Below the pieces are notes generated by a model. That model made no database searches, was not told where the DNA came from, and saw only the letters and a list, made by a program, of their open reading frames with translations. The translations under genes and the position numbers were made by a program. 64,000 bases of DNA from Acidimicrobiaceae bacterium (GTDB lineage: Bacteria > Actinomycetota > Acidimicrobiia > Acidimicrobiales > Ilumatobacteraceae), in contig JAHEDX010000005.1 of assembly GCA_024641005.1 (NCBI GenBank), positions 1 to 64,000 of the forward strand, given 5' to 3'. Each line of letters begins with the position of its first letter. Position 1 is the first letter of the stretch. Below are positions 52,783-60,472 of this stretch, one piece after another.

Positions 52783-53790
52783 TCAGCCCAGTTCGCTCTT
52801 GTTCGACCGTGACATCAACGAGGCGAGCGCCTCGCGGGCGTTGTGACCGTGATGACACACGGCGACGACCTGTTCGGTGATGGGCATCTCGACACCGTAC
52901 CGAGCCGCCAGGTCGAGCACACTGGGCGAGCTCTTGACCCCTTCGGCGACCATGGTCATCGACGCCAGGATCTCCTCGATCGACTGGCCCCGGCCCAGCG
53001 CCAAACCGACGGAGTTGTTGCGGCTCTGCTTCGAGGAACAGGTCGCGATCAGGTCTCCCATACCGGCAAGGCCGGCGAACGTGAGCGGATCGCCTCCCAT
53101 CTCGACACCCAGCCTCGACATCTCGGCGAGGCCCCTGGTGATCAGGGTCGCACGGGTGTTGTCGCCGAACTCCATGCCTTCGGCCATGCCGGCGGCGATG
53201 GCGATCACGTTCTTCACCACACCGGCAACCTCGCAACCGACGACATCGGGATTGGTGTACACGCGCAGGCTCGGTCGGGTGAGGATCCGCTGCAACTCGA
53301 GGGCGATCGTGGTGTCGGGGATCGCGACCACGCTGGCAGCCGGCTGCCCGGCCATGATCTCCTTGGCGAGGTTCGGGCCCGTCATCACCCCGACCGGATG
53401 CCCCGGCATCTCCTCGGCCGCGACCTCGGTCATCCGCATCAAGGTCTCGCGCTCGATGCCTTTCGTCAGGCTGACGACCGGCACCCATGGCCGCAGGTGT
53501 CGGGCGACCTCACGAGCGACATCGCGAAAGCCGTGCGATGGAACCGCCATCACCACCACGTCGGCACCGGAGATGGCTTCGTCCATGCTCGCCGTCGCCT
53601 TCAGCTGGGTGGGCAGCGCGAACGACGGCAGGTAATCGGGGTTCACTCTCGCCGCGTTGATGTGCTCGGCCAACTCTCCCCGGCGCGCCCACAGGACGGT
53701 GGGCGTGTTGACGCTGGCGAGCGCGGCCACAGTGGTACCCCACGACCCGGCCCCCACCACTGCCACTCGAATCTCGGACGAACGCGACAT
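52783..53790 (-). CDS. gpsA: Glycerol-3-phosphate dehydrogenase [NAD(P)+]
   Basis: A 335-residue GpsA that makes sn-glycerol-3-phosphate for phospholipids. The N-terminal dinucleotide motif is VVGAGSWGTT, LTKGIE and TGPNLAKEI follow, and the catalytic lysine is in VVKNVIAIAAGM. GLAGMGDLIATC and SRNNSVGLALGRG complete the family pattern. TACGCT (53799-53804) lies 8 bases before ATG 53790, which also agrees with family length; longer starts were rejected. cofC is divergent. Confidence 0.95.
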   Translation of the reverse strand: MSRSSEIRVAVVGAGSWGTTVAALASVNTPTVLWARRGELAEHINAARVNPDYLPSFALPTQLKATASMDEAISGADVVVMAVPSHGFRDVAREVARHLRPWVPVVSLTKGIERETLMRMTEVAAEEMPGHPVGVMTGPNLAKEIMAGQPAASVVAIPDTTIALELQRILTRPSLRVYTNPDVVGCEVAGVVKNVIAIAAGMAEGMEFGDNTRATLITRGLAEMSRLGVEMGGDPLTFAGLAGMGDLIATCSSKQSRNNSVGLALGRGQSIEEILASMTMVAEGVKSSPSVLDLAARYGVEMPITEQVVAVCHHGHNAREALASLMSRSNKSELG

Positions 53791-53858
53791 GCACGAGCAG
53801 CGTACGCGCATCGCACTGACACGGCCAGATCGCATCGACACGACCTAGTGTGCTGCTC

Positions 53859-54458
53859 GTGGAGACGGCGGTGCTCATCCCGATCAAAGCGCTCCGTGCT
53901 GCGAAGGGCCGACTGACCGGATGGCTTCCCGACACCGACCGGGAACGCCTCGCGCGTTGGATGGCCGAGCGGGTCGTCGCCGCAGCTCAGCCGTTGCCGA
54001 TCTTTGTCGCCTGCGACGACGACGAGATCGCGGTGTGGGCCGAACGACTCGGTGCCCACGTCTTGTGGAGCCCTGGGCTCGGGTTGAACGGCGCGATCGA
54101 CCAAGGGGTCGACCTGATCGCCGGCAAGGGCGCCGAACACGTGATCATCTCGCACGGCGACCTGCCGCTCGCACACGATCTCGCCGCCGTAGCACGAGCA
54201 GGCCACGTCGTGTTGGTGCCCGATCGTCGCCGCGACGGTACGAACGTGCTGAGCCGCCCGTGCGATGTGAGTTTGCCGGCGTCCTACGGCGCGGGCAGTT
54301 TCCTCGCCCATCTCGGTGCTGCGCTCGCCACCGGCGCTCCGGTCACGGTTGTCATCGACTCCCGTCTCTCGATCGACATCGACACCATCGACGACTGCCG
54401 GCATCCACTCGTCGCGCCGGTGCTGCGACCGATCCTCGGTGAGGCAATGCCGAGATGA
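53859..54458 (+). CDS. cofC: 2-phospho-L-lactate guanylyltransferase CofC (FbiD)
   Basis: A protein of about 199 residues of the MobA-like nucleotidyltransferase fold that activates phospholactate or phosphoenolpyruvate in coenzyme F420 synthesis. It opens AVLIPIKALRAAKGRL, and the diagnostic VPDRRRDGTNVLSRP is near residue 120; ISHGDLPLA carries the metal aspartate. GTG 53859 is chosen because TAGTGT (53846-53851) is 7 bases upstream; GTG 53850 is possible. The PIG-L gene overlaps by ATGA. Its presence supports F420 use by the LLM enzymes in the window. Confidence 0.9.
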   Translation: METAVLIPIKALRAAKGRLTGWLPDTDRERLARWMAERVVAAAQPLPIFVACDDDEIAVWAERLGAHVLWSPGLGLNGAIDQGVDLIAGKGAEHVIISHGDLPLAHDLAAVARAGHVVLVPDRRRDGTNVLSRPCDVSLPASYGAGSFLAHLGAALATGAPVTVVIDSRLSIDIDTIDDCRHPLVAPVLRPILGEAMPR

Positions 54459-55228
54459 ACGCCAACGAACCGGGCCAGCCTGCCGAGTCGGCAACGACAT
54501 CGATCACCAGCCGCGACCTGCCGGTGCCGAACGTCGCACTGGCCATCGGGGCCCATCCCGATGATGTCGAGTTCGGGTGCGGAGCGACCCTTGCGAAATG
54601 GGCGGCCGCTGGGTGCACGGTGCACCACCTGGTCTGCACCGATGGGTCGAAGGGCACCTGGGACCCCTCCGCTGACGTCGATGCCCTCGTGGCTCGACGC
54701 CAGGCCGAGCAGCGCGAGGCGGCACGGCGTCTCGCAGGGGACCACGCCGGCGAGGTGGTGTTCCTCGGATATGTCGACGGCGAGCTCACCAGCGACCTCG
54801 AGGCTCGCGGTCGCGTGGCGCTGGCGATACGCCAACTTCGGCCCGACATCGTGCTGGGCCACGACCCCTGGAAGCGATACCGACTCCACCCTGATCACCG
54901 TCACGCGGGGCTCCTCGCCTGCGAAGGCATCGTCGCCGCCCGCGACCCCCACTTCTTCCCCGAGCACGACATCGCGCACCACCGACCACAACACCTGATG
55001 TTGTTCGAGGCCGACGAGGCCGACCATCTCGAAGACGTCGCCGACTGGATCGATGCGAAGCTCGCGGCGCTCGAAGCTCACGAGAGCCAGTTCGAGTCGA
55101 CGATGAAGGCCATCGACAAGTCCCAGCTCGACGCATTCCGCGATCGGATCAGTGCTCGACTGATCGGGCTCGGCGCAGCGCACGGAACCGGCGCAGCCGA
55201 GTTGTTCAAGCTGATCAGCGACCTGTAG
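54455..55228 (+). CDS. PIG-L/LmbE-family deacetylase
   Basis: A 257-residue zinc-dependent N-deacetylase. The metal motif is GAHPDDVEFGCG near residues 32-43, with HPDHRHAG supplying the third ligand near residue 145. In actinobacteria this family includes MshB and Mca of mycothiol metabolism as well as other sugar deacetylases; the exact member is not determinable. ATG 54455 overlaps the cofC stop, so the two are co-translated. A perfect terminator hairpin follows. Confidence 0.88.
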   Translation: MNANEPGQPAESATTSITSRDLPVPNVALAIGAHPDDVEFGCGATLAKWAAAGCTVHHLVCTDGSKGTWDPSADVDALVARRQAEQREAARRLAGDHAGEVVFLGYVDGELTSDLEARGRVALAIRQLRPDIVLGHDPWKRYRLHPDHRHAGLLACEGIVAARDPHFFPEHDIAHHRPQHLMLFEADEADHLEDVADWIDAKLAALEAHESQFESTMKAIDKSQLDAFRDRISARLIGLGAAHGTGAAELFKLISDL

Positions 55229-55234
55229 ACGCGA

Positions 55235-55267
55235 CGATGGGGCGAGGTCGCTGACCTCGCCCCATCG
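55235..55267. terminator. Perfect hairpin terminator after the PIG-L gene
   Basis: GATGGGGCGAGGTC (55236-55249) and GACCTCGCCCCATC (55253-55266) form a perfect 14-bp stem with a GCT loop, extended by one more C-G pair. It lies 7 bases past the PIG-L stop and 25 bases beyond the end of the convergent tail-peptide ORF, so it probably stops both transcripts. Confidence 0.85.
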
Positions 55268-55291
55268 AACAGATCGTCCGATCCCGAGGGA

Positions 55292-55399
55292 TCAGCGCTT
55301 GGCCGGAGCCTTCTTGGCCGGAGCCTTCTTGGCCGGAGCCTTCTTGGCCGGAGCCTTCTTGGCCGGAGCCTTCTTGGCCGGAGCCTTCTTGACAGCCAT
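55292..55399 (-). CDS. Lysine-rich (KKAPA)6 peptide, detached HU tail
   Basis: A 35-residue ORF reading MAV, then six exact KKAPA repeats, then KR. This is the histone H1-like tail that is normally fused to the C-terminus of HU in mycobacteria (HupB) and Streptomyces (HupS). Here it begins 7 bases after the HU stop, in a different frame. A GGAAG at the end of the HU gene is placed about 9 bases before its ATG and could serve as a ribosome site. The HU stop context is TGAC, so a +1 shift could also fuse the two. It should bind DNA through its 14 lysines and arginine. Confidence 0.7.
   Translation of the reverse strand: MAVKKAPAKKAPAKKAPAKKAPAKKAPAKKAPAKR
55301..55390 (-). repeat. Perfect 15-base tandem repeat, six copies
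   Basis: The plus-strand unit GGCCGGAGCCTTCTT is repeated six times without a single change. It encodes KKAPA on the minus strand. Perfect identity even at third codon positions indicates recent expansion or homogenisation, so copy number is likely to vary between strains by slippage in steps of five residues without changing the frame. Confidence 0.95.
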
Positions 55400-55406
55400 C
55401 AGTCGG

Positions 55407-55691
55407 TCACTTCCGGTTCGGGTTGAGCGCGGACTTGAGGGTCGAGCTCGCCGAGAACTTCATCGCGGTCGATGCCGAGATCTTGACGGGAGCGCCGGTC
55501 TGCGGGTTGCGACCGGTACGAGCGGGACGCTTCGTGGTGCTGAACGAGCCGAAGCCCGGCCATGCGACCTTCTCGCCCTTCGACGTCTTGGCGACGACGG
55601 TGTCGAAGAAGGCACCGACGGTGCGCTCGGCATCGGCCTTGGACACGCCGGCGGCTTCAGCAACAGCGTCGATCAGTTCTGCCTTGGTCAT
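55407..55691 (-). CDS. hup: HU-family DNA-binding protein, core domain
   Basis: A 94-residue HU/IHF protein with the complete fold: helices [20 protein letters not shown] and [13 protein letters not shown], the [17 protein letters not shown] strands and the DNA-grasping arm [15 protein letters not shown]. It ends [12 protein letters not shown], without the basic tail found in other actinobacteria. AAAGGA at 55698-55703 (minus strand) is a good Shine-Dalgarno. The 160-base upstream region is AT-rich and probably contains a strong promoter. The basic tail lies downstream as a separate ORF. Confidence 0.95.
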   Translation of the reverse strand: MTKAELIDAVAEAAGVSKADAERTVGAFFDTVVAKTSKGEKVAWPGFGSFSTTKRPARTGRNPQTGAPVKISASTAMKFSASSTLKSALNPNRK

Positions 55692-55857
55692 AAAATTTCC
55701 TTTGCATCACGGTGTATGAGGCGGGTTGTCCACGCCTCTTCGCCCCACGGGCTGATTGCCATCAAACGCAGCAAACTACAGCGATGCAACTATCAATCTA
55801 TTTGCATTTGCAATCAAGGGCAGTCCGAAGCCTTGAAATACAACGGTCTGCGGTAGG

Positions 55858-56337
55858 TCAATCGATATGAATCGGGTCGAGAACGCGACGCAACCGGTCG
55901 GCGAAGACATCCTCGAGTCCGTCCGTGTACTTCTCGCGCGGCCAGAAGAACCCGCGCAGTCCGTCACCCTTGCGACGTGGAACGACGTGCACGTGGAGGT
56001 GGGCGACGCTCTGGCTGATCACGTTGTTGTTGGCGACGAACGTCCCTCCGGCGTCCAACGCCTCGGGCATCGCCCTGGCGATCAACTGCACCCGCGTGAA
56101 GAACGGGCCGATCTCGTCGGTTTCGAGATCGGCCAGGGTGACCACGTGCCGCCGCGGTATCACCAGCGTGTGCCCCAGAAACAACGGCGAACGGTCGAGG
56201 AAGGCGATCGCCGTGTCGTCCGACCACACCACATGAGCCGACCTCGTGCCGGCGACGATGTCACAGAACACACACCCCGGAGCGGGCTGTAGCGGGTCCG
56301 TTCCCACCGAGCCGGCGTCGCTGCGTTCGGCGGTCAT
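55858..56337 (-). CDS. HIT-family nucleotide hydrolase/transferase
   Basis: A 159-residue histidine-triad protein. The zinc-like CVFCDIV motif is near the N-terminus, PRRHVVTLADL in the middle, and the catalytic triad is HLHVHVVPR. It resembles Hint-type purine phosphoramidases. TAGGGT (56344-56349) lies 6 bases before ATG 56337. Its end faces the AT-rich region upstream of hup. Confidence 0.92.
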   Translation of the reverse strand: MTAERSDAGSVGTDPLQPAPGCVFCDIVAGTRSAHVVWSDDTAIAFLDRSPLFLGHTLVIPRRHVVTLADLETDEIGPFFTRVQLIARAMPEALDAGGTFVANNNVISQSVAHLHVHVVPRRKGDGLRGFFWPREKYTDGLEDVFADRLRRVLDPIHID

Positions 56338-56488
56338 GCCACAACCCTACGGGTCGGCCGCCCGCACACCGGCGAACTCACCATCCACCACGGCAGCAGT
56401 GCGGTCGGATACAAATTGCATCGTTGTTGTCAGGCAGGCGAAACACCTTCCAGGAATCACTGGATCACACCATCGATCAGGGGTGAAC

Positions 56489-57883
56489 GTGACAGATCTC
56501 TCCACGTCAGACCGAGTGCGCTCTCTCGAGAGCGCCGATGTCCAACGAAGGGAGGGAGCTGCCGACACGCTGTCAGCCACGAGAATTGTGGTCGACACCT
56601 CGGTGTTGATCGCCGACCCGCACTGCGTGAAGACATTCGGTCGCGCGGCATTGATCATTCCGCTCACCGTGGTCGAAGAGCTCGACAGCCTCAAGACCCG
56701 GCCCGACGATGTCGGCCGAGCCGCCCGCACGGCGCTCCGGGCAATCGAAGAACTCCGCGTGCAACACGGCGGGTCGCTCGCCGATCCCGTTCCGGTCGGG
56801 GACGGCACCGTGCAGATCGAGATCAACGGTATCCAGAAGCACCTCTTGCTCGAACACGGACTCGATGTGGCGGTGCCCGACAACCGCATCATCGGAGCGG
56901 CGCTCGGCCAGGCCGGCAAGGGCCGCACGGTGATGCTGTCCAACGATGCCGCTCTTCGCATCAAGGCCGCCCATCTCGGCCTCGATGCCTCCGAGCACCA
57001 GCCCACCAAAGCAGCCCGTTCCGACCACGCCGTCGGTTGGTCGGTCATCGACACCAGCCACGAGGTCATCGACTGCCTGTACGCGGCCGGAGCGGTGGAT
57101 GCCGGCGCAGTGGCAGACGCAAACGACCTCAACGAGAACGAGTTCGCCGTGCTCCGTTCTGGCTCACAGTCAGCGCTCACCCGTCTGGTCGCTGACGATC
57201 TGGTCCTGCTCTCGCAGGCGCTCCCCGAGCCATGGGGCCTGCGACCCCGCAACAAAGAACAACGGTTCGCACTCGAGCTGCTCCTCGATCCGGACATCGC
57301 GGTGGTCGCGCTCGACGGTCGGGCGGGTACCGGCAAGACGATCCTGGCGATCGCTGCCGCGCTCGAACAGGTCGTCGAGCAGCCGCTGTACGAACGGGTC
57401 GCCGTGTACCGGCCGCTCGTGCCGGTCGGACGGGCCGACGTCGGCTTCCTGCCCGGCGGGCTCGAGGAGAAGCTCGACCCATGGATGTCCGCGATCCATG
57501 ACGCGATCGTGGCCCTCACCGACCGCAACAGCAGCCACGATGCCCGCCGCCTCATCGAAGAACTCACCGCAAGGGGCCAGCTCTCGCTCGAGAGTGTCAC
57601 GTTCTTGCGTGGGCGCTCACTTCATCGCCAGATCGTGGTCATCGACGAAGCTCAGAATCTCGAGCCCACCACGCTGCGGACGATCCTCACCCGCATCGGC
57701 GACGGCACCAAGGTGATCTTCACCGGCGATACCAGCCAAATCGATGCGCCGTACCTGGGCGAGTCCAACAATGCGCTCGCGGTGCTCACCAACGCATTCA
57801 GCGGCCAGCCGTGTTTCGGGCACATCACGCTCACGGCGTGCGAACGCAGTGACGTCGCCAGCCTCGCCGCCGAGCTGCTCTGA
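56489..57883 (+). CDS. PIN-PhoH ATPase (PhoH2 type)
   Basis: A 464-residue fusion of an N-terminal PIN RNase-like domain (VVDTSVLIADPHC, with an acidic residue in VVEELD and VPDNRIIGAA) and a C-terminal PhoH helicase-like ATPase. Walker A is DGRAGTGKT; the B motif is QIVVIDEAQNL, followed by FTGDTSQIDAPYL. Such PhoH2 proteins unwind and cleave RNA in mycobacteria. GTG 56489 has AGGGG just upstream; GTG 56483 is in frame. A hairpin terminator follows at 57916-57953. Confidence 0.9.
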   Translation: MTDLSTSDRVRSLESADVQRREGAADTLSATRIVVDTSVLIADPHCVKTFGRAALIIPLTVVEELDSLKTRPDDVGRAARTALRAIEELRVQHGGSLADPVPVGDGTVQIEINGIQKHLLLEHGLDVAVPDNRIIGAALGQAGKGRTVMLSNDAALRIKAAHLGLDASEHQPTKAARSDHAVGWSVIDTSHEVIDCLYAAGAVDAGAVADANDLNENEFAVLRSGSQSALTRLVADDLVLLSQALPEPWGLRPRNKEQRFALELLLDPDIAVVALDGRAGTGKTILAIAAALEQVVEQPLYERVAVYRPLVPVGRADVGFLPGGLEEKLDPWMSAIHDAIVALTDRNSSHDARRLIEELTARGQLSLESVTFLRGRSLHRQIVVIDEAQNLEPTTLRTILTRIGDGTKVIFTGDTSQIDAPYLGESNNALAVLTNAFSGQPCFGHITLTACERSDVASLAAELL

Positions 57884-57915
57884 ACCCCTGCCCGTGCCGG
57901 TGATCGAACCGTCGA

Positions 57916-57953
57916 CCGGTGACCGGTGGCGCCCACGCCACCTGTGACACCGG
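57916..57953. terminator. Two-level hairpin after phoH
   Basis: An inner stem GGTGGCG / CGCCACC (57925-57931, 57936-57942) is enclosed by CCGGTG / CACCGG (57916-57921, 57948-57953), with small internal loops. It lies 32 bases after the phoH stop and just before the -10 (TAGGTT, 57959-57964) of the exonuclease gene. Confidence 0.65.
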
Positions 57954-57971
57954 CCGTCTAGGTTGATCAGC

Positions 57972-58580
57972 ATGGAGCACGACGCCGACGCAGCGAGCAC
58001 GACGCCGCGCGACCAAACCGACCAGCTCCCACGTTTCGCCGTCGTCGACATCGAGACATCGGGGCTGTCGACGAGGCGACATCGCATCCTCCAGGTCGCG
58101 GTCGTCACCGTCGAGCACGGAGAGGTGACCGACGAATGGTCGTCGCTGCTCAAGCTCACCTGGCCGCTGCAACGGGTCGGCCCGAGGCGGGTGCACGGCC
58201 TCGACCGCAAGGTGTTGCGCAGCGCGCCGCCCCGCGGCCAGGTCATCAGCGAGCTGCTCGAGCGGATCGATGGTGCGGTGTTCACCGCGCACAACGTGAG
58301 GTTCGACTGGCCGTTCATCGAACGCGCCGCGGCCAAGGCCGGCATCGAAGCCGTGCCACCTCGCCGGCTCTGCACCCTGCAGCTCTCGCGTCAACTCGAT
58401 CCGGATCGCCTGCTGTCACACCGGCTGGCCGATGTGTGCACCCGATACGGCGTCACCAACGAACACCCGCACGACGCCATCTATGATGCGCGCGCGACCG
58501 CCGCGATCCTCCCCCATCTGCTTCAGGCCCACGGCGTCACCTCGGCGGTCGATCTCGAGACGCTCTACGAGCGTCGATAG
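57972..58580 (+). CDS. DnaQ-like 3'-5' exonuclease
   Basis: A 202-residue DEDDh exonuclease. The motifs are VVDIETSGLS (Exo I), TAHNVRFDWPFIE (Exo II) and HPHDAIYDARAT (Exo III) with the general-base histidine. It could be a polymerase III epsilon-like proofreading or repair nuclease; no polymerase-contact segment is recognisable. TAGGTT lies 7 bases before ATG 57972. Its end overlaps the convergent pafC by 16 bases. Confidence 0.9.
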   Translation: MEHDADAASTTPRDQTDQLPRFAVVDIETSGLSTRRHRILQVAVVTVEHGEVTDEWSSLLKLTWPLQRVGPRRVHGLDRKVLRSAPPRGQVISELLERIDGAVFTAHNVRFDWPFIERAAAKAGIEAVPPRRLCTLQLSRQLDPDRLLSHRLADVCTRYGVTNEHPHDAIYDARATAAILPHLLQAHGVTSAVDLETLYERR

Positions 58581-59521
58581 CGATCGAGCAGCTTCGCCGC
58601 CGTCTCGACCCCGATCTCACGCCAGTGAGCCGGTTCGAGCAGCTCGACTCCAGCGCCGAGCCGCACCAGCGTGCACCGCAACCAGTGTTCGCTGGCGACC
58701 GGCAGTCGCACCGTCGCCCACCCCAGCGCGTCCGGTTCGGAGACCTCATCCACCGGGTACCGCTCGATGACCCAGCGCGCCGACGGGGCCAACCGCAGCG
58801 TGGCCCGAGGCACAGAGCCATCGGCGAACCAGGACCCCGGCGTCGGAAGCGGACCGTCGGCTGCCGGCACGGTCCGACCGGTGGGATCGACCGACTCGAT
58901 CCGATCGATACGGAACGTCCGCACTTCGCCCGTGCGATCGTCGTCGGCGCTCACGTACCACTGGCCGCGATCGGTGAATACCTGGCGAGGAACGATCACA
59001 CGGTCGGTGGCGTCGTCGCGAGCGGGGCTGCGATAACGAATCCGCATCTCGGAGCCTGACCGCACCGCATCGGCGAGGACATCGGTCAGTTCGGGTCGGT
59101 CGAGATCGATCCGTACGCCGGTCGTATCGTCCTCCCCGAGTGCCGAAGCGAGCTTGGCGAGCCCGCGCCCCAGCGGGCCATCGGGTTCGGCCCCGGGCAG
59201 TTCCATCGCGGCTCGGCCGGCGGCCAGCAGCTCCCATGCCTCGACCGAGTTGAGTCGCAGCGGTCGCGTGAACAATCGCGGCACCCCGACCGAGATCACG
59301 CCCTCGTCGATGAACACATCGATCAGCTCGTCGACGAACGGTGGCAGCCCACACATCGCCACCAGCTCGAGGTCTTTGACGACCTCGGGCTCGGTCAGAT
59401 CGAATCGTGCGGCAGCCTCGGCGACCGGCACCTCGCCACGCTCCATCAACCACGGCAGCATCACGAGCAGCCGCCGCAAACGTTCCTCGGCCGGGCGCGG
59501 CCCGCGACGGGTCGCGCTCAC
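58565..59521 (-). CDS. pafC: WYL-domain transcriptional activator PafC
   Basis: A 318-residue protein with an N-terminal winged helix (RRLLVMLPWLMERGEVPVAE, FDLTEPEVVKDLELV), a WYL domain (RIRYRSPARDD through RQVFTDRGQWYVSADDD) and a WCX extension. PafBC heterodimers activate the LexA-independent DNA-damage regulon in mycobacteria. GTG 59521 overlaps the pafB stop (GTGA), so the pair is translationally coupled. The WYL domain is thought to sense single-stranded DNA or nucleic-acid ligands. Confidence 0.9.
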   Translation of the reverse strand: MSATRRGPRPAEERLRRLLVMLPWLMERGEVPVAEAAARFDLTEPEVVKDLELVAMCGLPPFVDELIDVFIDEGVISVGVPRLFTRPLRLNSVEAWELLAAGRAAMELPGAEPDGPLGRGLAKLASALGEDDTTGVRIDLDRPELTDVLADAVRSGSEMRIRYRSPARDDATDRVIVPRQVFTDRGQWYVSADDDRTGEVRTFRIDRIESVDPTGRTVPAADGPLPTPGSWFADGSVPRATLRLAPSARWVIERYPVDEVSEPDALGWATVRLPVASEHWLRCTLVRLGAGVELLEPAHWREIGVETAAKLLDRYRRS

Positions 59522-60450
59522 GAGAGCATCCCTTCCAGCCAGCCGATCACGTCGGCCCGGACTTCGTCGGGTGCCAGTACCTCGGCGTGCTCGACATAGC
59601 CGAACAACCATGAACGGAACGCCGGCAGATTCGCACACGGCACGTCGATCTCGATCGAGCCATCGGTATGGCGGGCGCGAACGCGATCCTCCCCGACCTC
59701 GGCCGATGCCGAGGCAGCTCGTGGGGCATCGACCAGCACCCGTGCATCCGGGACGGCCTCGTCGGCCCCGATCAGCTTCGGGTCGTCGGGGAATGCATCC
59801 CTCGGATCGAATCCGACCGGACGCTCGAACGAGCCGCCGGCGACCAGTTCGACCGAGCCCTCGATGCGGTCGATGCGGTAGGTACGGCGTGCCGCGCGGC
59901 CGTGATCGAACCCGATCAGGTACCAGAAGCCGTCGCGCAGCAGCAGACCCCAGGGATCGACGGTTCGCTCGACACCCCGATACTCGAACGCGACAGATCT
60001 CCGCGTCGACACCGCCTCGCGCAGGGTCGGCAACGACACCATGTCGGGCATGATCGCGGCGATCGGAGCCGCACCGTCGAGCATGCCGGCCCCCAGCTTC
60101 CACATCGCCTCCTGACCGGACGCCGAACCCGGGCGCGTGGCAGCCATCGCCACCTGCAGAGCGCGCATCTCGTCGTCGTCGAGCCGGAGGTCGTCGAGTT
60201 CGTATCGAGCCCGGTCGATCCAGTACCGGGTCTGGCCCGCGTACTCGCCTCCCGGCACGATCTCCTGATCGATCGGTACACCGATCTCGCGCAGCGCCGC
60301 CTTGTCCCGCTCGAATGCTGCCCGCCGCGCCGTCTGCGAGTCGGGGTACTGGTCCCGCAGTTCGCCGGCGATCTCGACGAGGCTCAGCGGCTCGCTGGTC
60401 TCGAGCAACAGCGCCAGCAGGTTGGTGAGACGTTCGACGCGGTCGGCCAT
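59518..60450 (-). CDS. pafB: WYL-domain transcriptional activator PafB
   Basis: A 310-residue protein with the same architecture as PafC: winged helix at residues 1-60 (ERLTNLLALLLETSEPLSLV), WYL domain near residues 140-215 (VAFEYRGVERTVDPWGLLLR, GFWYLIGFDH, RTYRIDRIEG) and WCX. It should form the activator complex with PafC. The usual neighbourhood of proteasome and Tat genes is missing here. The 3-hydroxyacyl-CoA dehydrogenase gene ends 22 bases upstream and may be co-transcribed. Confidence 0.9.
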   Translation of the reverse strand: MADRVERLTNLLALLLETSEPLSLVEIAGELRDQYPDSQTARRAAFERDKAALREIGVPIDQEIVPGGEYAGQTRYWIDRARYELDDLRLDDDEMRALQVAMAATRPGSASGQEAMWKLGAGMLDGAAPIAAIMPDMVSLPTLREAVSTRRSVAFEYRGVERTVDPWGLLLRDGFWYLIGFDHGRAARRTYRIDRIEGSVELVAGGSFERPVGFDPRDAFPDDPKLIGADEAVPDARVLVDAPRAASASAEVGEDRVRARHTDGSIEIDVPCANLPAFRSWLFGYVEHAEVLAPDEVRADVIGWLEGMLS

Positions 60451-60472
60451 TCAGGATGCTCCGTCGCTCGGA

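Noticed and set aside
55301..55390. CRISPR-like short tandem repeat
   Set aside because: The repeats are contiguous without spacers and encode an in-frame KKAPA peptide.
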